From Gammaproteobacteria bacterium (GTDB lineage Bacteria > Pseudomonadota > Gammaproteobacteria > UBA6429 > Thiohalophilaceae), in contig QILH01000109.1 in the NCBI GenBank assembly GCA_003233255.1, positions 1 to 15,406 of the forward strand: DNA of 15,406 bases, read 5' to 3'. Both the position numbers and the translations under genes were made by a program. This document shows positions 1-7,100 of this stretch, piece by piece. Numbering within the stretch: the stretch's first letter is position 1; each line of letters starts with the position of its first letter. The notes under the pieces were generated by a model that was not told the origin of the DNA, ran no database searches, and saw only the letters and a list, made by a program, of their open reading frames with translations.

Positions 1-524
1 GCAGCAGTACGGCCACCGTCACGTCAATTAAAGCCGCCGACGTCGATTCGTCAACTAAATCGGCGTTTAATAAAGCCGTTAACACCATGAGGAATGGACG
101 TGATGACTCGGGCATCAAGCAATTCCAGGCCATCATCCAGGCCCATCCCAATCTAGCATCGGTCTTTGTTAACATCGGGCTAATCCATTTAAAGCGCAAA
201 CGATACGAAAAGGCTGAAAAAAGTCTGCTGCAAGCAACCACATTACAACCCGCTGACCCGATCGGACAAACTCATCTGGGGCTTGTCTACCGCCATTTGG
301 GTAAATTTAAAGAAGCCCAGCAAGCTTATGAGCAGGCATTAAAAAGCGATCCCAACTACTCATTCGCACATCTCAATGCTGGAATTTTATATGATATATA
401 CTTAAATGATCTGGCGCGGGCTTTGACTCACTACCAGCAATATCAGACACTCACCAATAATTCTGATAAAACAGTCGATAAATGGATTATCGACTTACAA
501 CGACGAGTAAAGAAAAATGGCTAA
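1..524 (+). CDS. TPR-repeat protein, 5' end outside window
   Basis: The reading frame is open from base 3 to the TAA at 522-524, so the gene begins upstream; the internal ATG at 87 is probably not the true start. From about base 141 at least three tandem tetratricopeptide repeats can be read, with typical spacing (VFVNIGLIHLKRKRYEKAEK, then GQTHLGLVYRHLGKFKEAQQ, then AHLNAGILYDIYLNDLARAL). The protein ends in a basic helical tail. TPR arrays are protein-binding scaffolds; in this setting the protein probably assembles or recruits parts of the ExbB/ExbD/TonB-like machine encoded just downstream. The piece before base 87 is Ser/Thr/Ala-rich, like a linker. Whether there is a signal peptide or lipobox cannot be seen because the N-terminus is missing. 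The stop overlaps the next gene by 8 bases, suggesting translational coupling. Confidence 0.85.
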   Translation, partial: SSTATVTSIKAADVDSSTKSAFNKAVNTMRNGRDDSGIKQFQAIIQAHPNLASVFVNIGLIHLKRKRYEKAEKSLLQATTLQPADPIGQTHLGLVYRHLGKFKEAQQAYEQALKSDPNYSFAHLNAGILYDIYLNDLARALTHYQQYQTLTNNSDKTVDKWIIDLQRRVKKNG

Positions 525-828
525 CCTTTTTATAAACCCTGTGCTAAAAAATATGATCCTGTTGATTGCTGTATTTTCAATCAGTCCGGCATTGCAGGCT
601 GTTGAAAAATTAGACATGGACGGCACGCGCATTCGTGGCAATCAGGAATTGCCCAAAGTGTTGTATATTGTGCCGTGGAAACAATCTGAGATCCCTGATT
701 TGAGTCAGCCACCATTAGAGAGTTTAATCGATGAGGCCTTAACGCCTGTCGACCGAGAAGTGTTTCAGCGCAAGATTCGTTACTACGATGCCCTAAGCAC
801 ACAAGAAGTAGGGAATAGTGAGAACTAG
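517..828 (+). CDS. Small secreted protein of the ExbBD cluster, unknown function
   Basis: This 103-residue protein starts inside the end of the TPR gene (8-base overlap). It has an N-terminal hydrophobic stretch (about residues 12-28, ending PALQA) that looks like a signal peptide with a cleavage site after ALQA, leaving a mature protein of about 75 residues. The mature part begins with a compact, probably conserved core, RGNQELPKVLYIVPWK, followed by an acidic, Pro-rich region and a basic helix near the C-terminus. I do not recognise a named family. Export and tight linkage suggest a periplasmic accessory of the proton-driven machine downstream. A second in-frame ATG at 553 would give a shorter signal peptide but has no visible ribosome binding site. 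A gap of 156 bases separates it from the channel gene. Confidence 0.75.
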   Translation: MANLFINPVLKNMILLIAVFSISPALQAVEKLDMDGTRIRGNQELPKVLYIVPWKQSEIPDLSQPPLESLIDEALTPVDREVFQRKIRYYDALSTQEVGNSEN

Positions 829-848
829 TCTGTAGTTCAAGCACTTAG
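822..848 (+). repeat. Interrupted inverted repeat at the stop of the small secreted gene
   Basis: GAACTA (822-827) and TAGTTC (833-838) form a 6-bp stem around a 5-base loop. The bases just outside, AGTG and CACT, could extend it after small bulges. It overlaps the stop codon of the upstream gene. No T run follows, so it does not look like an intrinsic terminator; it might be an mRNA processing or stability element, or chance. Confidence 0.25.
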
Positions 849-885
849 ATTCATGAGCTAATAACATTATTGAGACAACTCATAC

Positions 886-891
886 TATAAT
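886..891 (+). promoter_or_regulatory. Possible -10 element upstream of exbB-like gene
   Basis: TATAAT, identical to the sigma70 -10 consensus, lies in AT-rich sequence 94 bases before the channel gene. No good -35 hexamer sits 16-18 bases upstream, and TTGAGA at 870-875 is too close. An internal promoter for the four-gene energising unit is possible but weakly supported. Confidence 0.3.
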
Positions 892-984
892 ATGCATTAA
901 AGACAGAATTCTTAACCGTGACGAACAAAAAACATCCATCCATTTTATTTTTTCAATTTAATCTGACCAGGCTCAGGAGGTCAT

Positions 985-1629
985 ATGTATAACGACGTTG
1001 TCAGCTTCTTTCAGGACGGCGGCAATTTCATGTATTTGATAATGCTTGTATTCGCTTTTGGTATCGCCATTGCTCTTGAACGTTACCTTTATCTTACCGT
1101 TGCCAAGGCCAATAACCGTCGCATGATGTCAAAAGTCATGCCGTTGCTACAGCGTGGCGATTACAAGGCGGCCTACGGTATGGCCAGTAAATCAAATCAT
1201 GCCGTGAGTCGAATGCTCTCGCAGGGACTGTCCCGTTATAAATCGGCCAGCAATCGAGACGATATTGAGACGGCCATGGAAGAAAGCATGATGGAGGTAA
1301 TCCCGCGATTGGAAAAACGCACTCACTATCTGGCCACCTTTGCCAACATTGCCACCCTGCTCGGCCTGCTTGGTACCATTCTGGGTCTGATCAAGGCCTT
1401 TACCGCCGTTGCCCAGGTAGACGCCTCGTTAAAAGCTGAAATACTGTCGACCAGTATTTCGGTCGCGATGAATACCACGGCGCTGGGTCTGATGGTGGCC
1501 ATCCCGCTGTTGCTCATCCACACCGTATTAACCACCAAGACGACCGAAATCGTTGACAGTCTGGAAATGGCCACGGTTAAATTTATTAACCTGATGATGC
1601 AACGCAAAAGTATTAAAGACGCCAAATAA
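985..1629 (+). CDS. MotA/TolQ/ExbB-family proton channel protein
   Basis: This 214-residue inner-membrane protein would form the proton-conducting stator pore together with the ExbD-like proteins that follow. Three membrane segments are visible: about residues 15-34, 117-138 and 155-180. A cytoplasmic loop of about 80 residues lies between the first and second, as in ExbB/TolQ. The family signatures are present: GLLGTILGL with Thr131 and NTTALGLMVAIP with Thr165, corresponding to the pore Thr residues of E. coli ExbB (T148, T181). A strong ribosome binding site, AGGAGG at 975-980, supports the ATG at 985. The stop TAA at 1627-1629 directly abuts the next start. The set of neighbours (two ExbD, TPR, AgmX/PglI-like TonB) argues against plain TolQ or siderophore ExbB, so I give no gene symbol. 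Confidence 0.93.
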   Translation: MYNDVVSFFQDGGNFMYLIMLVFAFGIAIALERYLYLTVAKANNRRMMSKVMPLLQRGDYKAAYGMASKSNHAVSRMLSQGLSRYKSASNRDDIETAMEESMMEVIPRLEKRTHYLATFANIATLLGLLGTILGLIKAFTAVAQVDASLKAEILSTSISVAMNTTALGLMVAIPLLLIHTVLTTKTTEIVDSLEMATVKFINLMMQRKSIKDAK

Positions 1630-2124
1630 ATGAGAAAACGTCGTAGTCGCACACGGCACAAAGAGGCCGTGGAGTTAAACATAACGGCCTTCATGAACTT
1701 GATGGTGGTACTGGTTCCGTTCCTGTTAATGACCGCGGTGTTCTCGCAGTTGTCAATAATTGAACTAAACCTGCCCAGTTTAGGCGACGCGAAGAAAAAC
1801 AAAAAAGATAAACCAGCTTTTAACTTGCAGATTACCATCCGCAAAAATGCCCTGGTGGTTGCTGACAACAAAGGTGGATTGATTAAACGTATCCCCAATA
1901 TTAAAAGTGGACACAACTATCGACAACTAACAACCACCCTTAAACAGATTAAGTCACGTTTCCCCGACAAAAAGAACGCTTCCGTATTAGCCGAGCAAAA
2001 TACTGAGTACAATGCTCTGGTTCAGACCATGGATGCGGTACGCATGTATCTGGCGGTCATTGATGGGGAAATTGTACAAGCTGAACTATTCCCTGAAATT
2101 TCAATCGGTGATGCACACAGGTAG
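1630..2124 (+). CDS. ExbD/TolR-family protein 1, with Asn at the proton-carrier position
   Basis: This 164-residue protein has a basic cytoplasmic N-terminus, one membrane helix (about residues 20-40) and a periplasmic domain, the ExbD/TolR layout. The helix reads LNITAFMNLMVVLVPFLL. Aligned by eye with E. coli ExbD (NVTPFIDVMLVLL), the essential protonatable Asp25 falls on Asn23 (codon AAC, 1696-1698). The periplasmic part is Lys-rich (about residues 52-60) and ends in an AVIDGEIVQAELFPEISIG segment like the ExbD C-terminal strand. The ATG follows the channel gene's stop with no gap, so the two are surely co-translated. Loss of the Asp means this copy cannot carry protons in the usual way and may be a structural partner of the second ExbD. 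The family call is firm; the functional consequence is inference. Confidence 0.9.
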   Translation: MRKRRSRTRHKEAVELNITAFMNLMVVLVPFLLMTAVFSQLSIIELNLPSLGDAKKNKKDKPAFNLQITIRKNALVVADNKGGLIKRIPNIKSGHNYRQLTTTLKQIKSRFPDKKNASVLAEQNTEYNALVQTMDAVRMYLAVIDGEIVQAELFPEISIGDAHR

Positions 2125-2126
2125 GT

Positions 2127-2645
2127 ATGATGAAAGAATCCCGTCGCGCATTACGAATGATACGTCACCACTCCCGCAAAAAATGCGTGAGTTTAAACAT
2201 GGTGTCGTTAATGGATATTTTCACTATCCTGGTTTTCTTTTTACTGGTCAGCGCTTCGGATCAGGAAAGCTTACCGAGCATGAAAGACATCAAATTACCG
2301 GAAGCCTATTCGGAACAGAAGCCGAAAGGAAATATTGTCATCCTGGTGAGCGGCAAAGACATTATGTTATCCGGCAAAGTTGTTGCCGATGCGCGGGTTG
2401 CCATTCGCAGTCGAAACTCGATCATTCCCGAGCTTGCACGACAATTAGATGCCGAAGCAAAACGTCGAATCACACGCCGCGCCGATGAGAAAAAAGTTAA
2501 GAAGCGCGGCATTACCATCATGGGCGATAAAAAGATTCCCTATGTGTTGTTGAAAAAAATCATGCTCACCAGTGCCAGCTCTGATTTTACCAATATCTCA
2601 CTTGCTATTGCGCAAAAGAACCCTGCCATGGATGAAGGGAACTAA
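2127..2645 (+). CDS. ExbD/TolR-family protein 2, with intact proton-carrier Asp
   Basis: This 172-residue paralogue follows the first ExbD after 2 bases. It has a strongly basic cytoplasmic N-terminus (about residues 5-19), a membrane helix (about 24-42, LNMVSLMDIFTILVFFLL) and a periplasmic domain. Asp30 occupies the position of ExbD Asp25/TolR Asp23, so this copy should couple proton flow through the ExbB-like pore. The periplasmic domain has a Lys/Arg-rich insertion around residues 112-132 (RITRRADEKKVKKRG) before IMGDKKIPYVLLKKIMLTSA, the usual closing strand and helix of the family. Paired, dissimilar ExbD genes behind one ExbB occur in Agl-type motors, where the two form mixed dimers. 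The start is either ATG of the ATGATG at 2127-2132. Confidence 0.92.
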   Translation: MMKESRRALRMIRHHSRKKCVSLNMVSLMDIFTILVFFLLVSASDQESLPSMKDIKLPEAYSEQKPKGNIVILVSGKDIMLSGKVVADARVAIRSRNSIIPELARQLDAEAKRRITRRADEKKVKKRGITIMGDKKIPYVLLKKIMLTSASSDFTNISLAIAQKNPAMDEGN

Positions 2646-2648
2646 CGG

Positions 2649-3623
2649 ATGGCCTATACCGCACTCTGGCAAGATACCCTCCCCTGGTCGGATTCCGAAC
2701 GGGATCGCAAACTGGTTGGTTATATATTTATTGCGTTTGCAGTGACCACGGTATTATTTCTGATATTGAAATTTCTGCCCACGATGGAAGAAGATGAGAA
2801 AAAACTTGAAGAAGTTGCACCTCGATTAGCAAAATTAATCATTGAAAAAAAGGCTCGGCCCAAACCTGTTCCGAAACCAAGGGCAAAAAAGAAAGATAAG
2901 CCGAAGCCCAAGGAGAAACCGAAGGAAAAGCCCAAACCAAAAGCCAAGGAAAAACCGAAGCCCAAACCCAAGGCGAAACCCAAACCTAAGCCAAAGGTTG
3001 ATCGCGCCGCGCAGGCTCGAAAGAAAGCCGAGAAACATTTTAGTGCAATTGAAGATGCGCTGGCCGACCTGCGTGAATTTGATGTCGCGTCACTTGATAA
3101 AAACAAACCGGTCACCAGCGGCTCGACCCAAAGCACCGCCAAAGATAACACCACGGCGATCATCGCTTCACGTGCAGCCCAAAGCAGTGGAGGGATCAAT
3201 ACCAGTAGCCTGAGTCGTGCCACCGGTAGCGGGGGTAGTCTACGAGGCCGTTCGACAACCAATGTGAGAAGTTCAATAGGGTCTGGAGGGGCTAAACGCG
3301 GTTCACGCACTGGCGGCGCAGGCGGTAAAAGTAGTCGTCCTTACGAAGAAATTGAACTCGTTTTTCAGAAAAATAAGGGCCGCATCTTCAGTTTGTATAA
3401 CCGCGCATTACGTAAAGATCCATCTTTACAGGGCAAGATCGTGCTTGAACTCACCATTCTGCCAAATGGCAAAGTCTCGAAGGTTCGAATCGTCTCCAGT
3501 GAACTCAATAATGCCACCCTGGAAAGTAAACTCATCCGAACCGTCAAAGGCTTTCGCTTTAAGGCCCGAACTAATGTCGACACACTCGTGGTGAGATATC
3601 CAATCGACTTTTTGCCCAGTTAG
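2649..3623 (+). CDS. TonB-like protein with AgmX/PglI-type C-terminal domain
   Basis: This 324-residue protein probably transmits ExbB/ExbD motion across the periplasm. Visible parts in order: a cytoplasmic N-terminus (1-22); a single membrane helix (about 23-43); an acidic, then basic helix (45-70); a Lys-Pro-rich arm (about 71-116) like the TonB linker; a helical stretch (118-150); a Ser/Gly/Thr-rich low-complexity linker (about 155-230); and a C-terminal domain (231-324). The last matches the AgmX/PglI C-terminal pattern: RIFSLYNRAL, then GKIVLELTILPNGKVSKVRI, then VKGFRFKA and VVRYPIDF. The Cys pair often seen in that family (in the CYE-like and CI/CV-like motifs) is replaced by Leu at both sites here. 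It starts 3 bases after the second ExbD stop. It is longer than E. coli TonB and lacks an obvious TonB-box partner in the window. Confidence 0.88.
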   Translation: MAYTALWQDTLPWSDSERDRKLVGYIFIAFAVTTVLFLILKFLPTMEEDEKKLEEVAPRLAKLIIEKKARPKPVPKPRAKKKDKPKPKEKPKEKPKPKAKEKPKPKPKAKPKPKPKVDRAAQARKKAEKHFSAIEDALADLREFDVASLDKNKPVTSGSTQSTAKDNTTAIIASRAAQSSGGINTSSLSRATGSGGSLRGRSTTNVRSSIGSGGAKRGSRTGGAGGKSSRPYEEIELVFQKNKGRIFSLYNRALRKDPSLQGKIVLELTILPNGKVSKVRIVSSELNNATLESKLIRTVKGFRFKARTNVDTLVVRYPIDFLPS

Positions 3624-3768
3624 AAAATGTTCGACTGAGGTATTCACCTTAATCTAAGCAACCGCCAGCAGACAATCTATTTACCGTTCAGCTATCAACA
3701 TAGATATCGCCTGAGCATTAATCTATATTAGAAATCCATTATATTTAAATATTTCAATACGTTGCTAA

Positions 3769-3900
3769 GACCGAGAGATCGGAAAAAAATATGACTTTAG
3801 CCTCAATCAACGCCTAGTTTTTGATCAGATTGATGGCCTTACCGCTCATATTGGATTACAATTAAACCTTGACTCTACTGGTCAGGTTGTATTTGGCTAA
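3769..3900 (+). pseudogene. Possible 3' remnant of a lost gene
   Basis: Between a TAA at 3766-3768 and a TAA at 3898-3900 is an open frame of 43 codons with protein-like composition (for example YDFSLNQRLVFDQIDGLTAH followed by IGLQLNLDSTGQVVFG). It has no ATG, GTG or TTG start and no ribosome binding site, so it is not a gene as it stands. It may be the decayed tail of a coding sequence, or chance in a 477-base gap. I do not recognise the family. Confidence 0.25.
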
Positions 3901-3979
3901 ATGGATTCGGTGGCAAGGTAGTAGGATCATTCTCGTACGAACTAATGAGAATAATAACAAACGTAACAAGTGCGTGCAG

Positions 3980-3995
3980 TGTGAATACACTCACA
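3980..3995 (+). promoter_or_regulatory. CRP (cAMP receptor protein) binding site, perfect core consensus
   Basis: TGTGA-ATACAC-TCACA matches the CRP core TGTGA-N6-TCACA in all ten fixed positions. The centre is at 3987.5, about 113 bases before the first possible start of the large CNBD-rhodanese gene. A -10-like hexamer, TATGCT, at 4017-4022 would give a transcription start at about 4029, placing the CRP centre at -41.5, the exact spacing of class II CRP-activated promoters. There is no good -35 element, as is usual in such promoters. It indicates cAMP-CRP activation of the downstream gene. Confidence 0.7.
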
Positions 3996-4016
3996 ACTTG
4001 GACAAAAATTAAAGAC

Positions 4017-4022
4017 TATGCT
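4017..4022 (+). promoter_or_regulatory. -10 element of predicted class II CRP-dependent promoter
   Basis: TATGCT matches the sigma70 -10 consensus at four of six positions, including the key TA and final T. It is supported mainly by its position: seven bases after it, at about 4029, is exactly 41.5 bases from the centre of the CRP site. The predicted leader to the ATG at 4101 is about 72 bases and contains the palindrome at 4077-4090. Confidence 0.45.
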
Positions 4023-4076
4023 TAGCTAAGGTCTGTAGGTGTTACGTTTTCGGCCGACTATAACTATAGAGAAAAC

Positions 4077-4090
4077 AAGGATATATCCTT
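4077..4090. repeat. 14-bp perfect palindrome AAGGATATATCCTT
   Basis: This self-complementary sequence lies in the predicted 5' leader of the large CNBD-rhodanese gene, ending 10 bases before the ATG at 4101. It could be an operator for a dimeric repressor, or a short hairpin in the mRNA affecting initiation. A second, 10-bp palindrome (CTTAGCTAAG, 4021-4030) lies over the predicted transcription start. Confidence 0.4.
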
Positions 4091-4100
4091 ACTTTAACTA

Positions 4101-7100
4101 ATGAGTTTGGAGGGTCCTTATTCCGTGTTAAAATATGGTGATAGAGAGATGAGTGGCGCTAGAGAATATTTGCAGGTCAAGTTTTTAAGGACGCTGGAGC
4201 CGTTAGGTTCGTTAAGCATTGATAAACTTGAAGAAATTGCGAACAAATCCCGTGTAGAAGAACTTCCGCCTGGTCGTGTTGTATTTCGTCAGGGCGAAAA
4301 AGACTCGCGTTCAACCTATCTGCTATCCGGCTCACTCGAATTACAGGTCACGGGTAACCCGCGTACTGAAGTATTAAAAGCAAAAACAGCCGATTCTCGT
4401 TACCCCATTGCCCAGGAATGGCCCCGCCCCAGTACCTGCCGTTGCAAAACCAATGTCGTCTTACTGCACATCGACAGCGACTTACTTGAAATTTTATTAA
4501 GTAACGACCCTTCTGGCACCTATGAAGTCACCGAAATAGGGGTTCATGAAGATCCCGAAAGTGACTGGATGCTCAAATTTCTACAATCTCCCGCTTTCCT
4601 GCAGTTACCGACCGCAAACATTCAGGCTATCCTGGTCAAACTTGAAGAAGTACCGGTCAAGGCTGGAGACGTCATCATCAAGCAAGGCTCGGTGGATGAC
4701 TATTACTATATAGTGAAGCTAGGCAAATGCAGTGTCTCACGCCGCCCTGCCCCCAAAACCGACGAAATTCGCCTCGCCATTTTAGGCCCAGGTGATGGCT
4801 TCGGTGAAGAAGCCCTGATTACCAATGGCAAGCGTAATGCTACCGTTACCGCAAAAGAAACCGGCGTTTTGATGCGCCTGGGTAAAGCTGACTTCCATGA
4901 GCTGTTAGTGACCCCCATGCTGCGCGAAATCGATCACACCACCATGATGAGCAAGGTCAAGGCGGGAGCCGCACTGCTGGACGTCAGAACCAACAAAGAA
5001 TTTAATAACAATGGCATCCAGGGCGCTCAAAATATCCCCTTATCAATGATGCGCATCAAATCGAAAGATCTGAATTCCACTCGGGAACATATCGTCTACT
5101 GTAACGACAGTTCCCAAAGTCGTGCCGCCGCATTTTTGCTAGCACAACAAAGTCTGGATGTTTTCGTTTTAAAAGGCGGTCTTAGCAAACAGAATAAACC
5201 CTTTAGCCCGGTGACAACGGCCAAAACCAGTTCTCCAGCCACACCCACTGCTCCAGTCGCAATAGAAAATACAAAACCGGCCCCCAGCACTGTTGCACTG
5301 CCTGAATTGAATGACAAGGCCTATACCGAACACAAACAACATGCCGAACAATCGGCCAAGAAAGCAAGCAATGCCGAATCAAACCGCAAATTGGTGGGTA
5401 ACAAAACTGATAAATTACACGAACAATCTAATGCCCTGCTCGCCCAGGCCGATCGTCTGGCAAACAAGACCGCTATTGCAGAACAGGAACGCCAGAAAAC
5501 TCAGGCAGAAATTGATGCATTAAAACAGGAAGCATTAGAACAACGTGAAAAAATCCTTGCCTCAGCGAAAAATGAAGTCGCAAAAGGCAAAGAGCTGGCC
5601 CGCCAGCAGGAACTTGAAACCAATAAAATCCGTGAAGAAGCTGAACTGGCCCGTAGACGCGCGGAAGAAGAATTGGCAAAAATCAAGGCCGAATCACAAT
5701 CCGTTGAGCAAAAACAATCCGAGCTTGATGCCGAATTAAAACGCGCTGAGATTGAAAAACAACAGGCCGAACGCGCCGCAGATGTCGCCAGACTGATGGC
5801 CCAGCAGGAAGCCGAAACGGTACGAGCCGAAGCAGAAGCCGTTAAGCAAAAAGCCTTCAAAGAAGCCGAACATATTCGTAGCGAACTCGAAGCGCGCAAA
5901 ACAAAAATGCTTGCCGAAGAAAAGCGACATCAGGAAACCGCATTGAATGAAGCCCGTCGTAAAGCGGAACTGTCGGTTGCTGAAGCCTCTAAAGCCGCTG
6001 AAGAAGCTCGCCGCCAGGCCTCGCTGGAAGCAGAAGCCATTCGTAGGCAGGCCCTCAAAGAAGCTGAAAGCATACGCATGCAAATGGAACGCGAAAAGCA
6101 GAGTGCGGCAGAGCAGGCCGCTCGCTATAAAGCTGAAGAAGAACTCAAGCGCCAGGAAATAGAACAGGAGCGTCAAAAAACCCTCGAATCGGCTCGCATC
6201 CAGGCTGAAACCGAAGCGGAAGTCATCCGTCAAAAGGCCATCCAGGAAGCTCAAATTCAGGCTCGAGAAGAAGCGCGTCGCAACGCCGAAGTCGAAGCTC
6301 AGGAGATTCGTCAGAAGACCATCAAACAGGCCCATCAGGAAGCCCGTGAAGAAGCACATCGTCTGGCCGAAGCTGAAGCGAGAGACATGCGCCAACAAAC
6401 TCTTCAGCAGCTAAAACTTGAGCGTGAGCAAGCCATCCGGGTTGCCGAACTGGAAGCCGAAGCGATTCGCAAGCAAACCATTGAAGAAGTATCCCGTAAA
6501 GCCATGGAAACCGCACAACTTGAGGCCGATGCTATTCGCCGTGCGGCCATTGAGGAAGCGAGCCGCTTACGCGCTGAAATGGAAGAAACCCGCCAGTTAG
6601 TTGAATCCGAAGCCGCACGTGCTCGCAGCCGTATTGAGCAGGAATCGGCCGAACTTCTAGCGAATCAGGAAACGGCTCGTACCGAATCTGCACGCGAAGC
6701 AGCAGTAATGGCCGCTCAGAAAGTCGAACGCCGTGCGTTTGAACTTGAGGCTGAACAAGAAGCGAGACAACAAAGCTTACAATTAGAAGAACAGAGAATT
6801 GCCGAACAACAGGCCCGCATTGCCGCCCAGGTTGAACAACAACGTCAGGCCGAACAACAGCGTCAAGTCGAAGCTAGACGTTTACAGCAGGCCAATGATC
6901 AGGCTCGACGTCAATCTGACCAGCGCTCATTGAAGGCCCAGCAAATGGCTAAATCCTTACGCACCAAGCTGGATAAACATGAATCGGCTCTTCAGGAAGA
7001 TGATTACAATACCAATATGGGACGGGGACTTAAATTAGCCAAGGCCAAATTACACGTCGTCAAAGATAAAACGATTTTAGAAGGTGAAGAAGATATCTTC

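Larger units (their letters stand above)
3624..4100. other. 477-base intergenic region with regulatory sites and a possible gene remnant
   Basis: No full gene is seen here. It holds a 43-codon open stretch with no start codon (3769-3900, listed separately), a perfect CRP-type site (3980-3995), a -10-like hexamer (4017-4022), and two perfect palindromes (4021-4030 CTTAGCTAAG and 4077-4090). An inverted repeat ATTCTC/GAGAAT lies around 3930-3953. No convincing Rho-independent terminator follows the TonB-like gene: the only short stem near it (AGGT/ACCT, about 3639-3650) has no T run. Confidence 0.6.

Noticed and set aside
1326..1916. 196-codon minus-strand open frame across the ExbB/ExbD junction
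   Set aside because: Lies wholly opposite two well-supported genes and shows no recognisable protein features.
2850..3000. Tandem-repeat-like AAACCCAAG/AAGCCC sequence
   Set aside because: It is explained by the Lys-Pro coding arm of the TonB-like protein; the units are irregular and not a separate DNA repeat.
2720..3310. 196-codon minus-strand open frame opposite the TonB-like gene
   Set aside because: It is the antisense image of the Lys-Pro and Ser/Gly-rich coding region, giving low-complexity Gly/Leu/Phe sequence; the plus strand has clear family motifs.
5736..6398. 220-codon minus-strand open frame opposite the coiled coil
   Set aside because: Antisense of Ala/Glu/Arg-rich coding sequence, producing Phe/Leu/Ser-rich low-complexity translation without family motifs.
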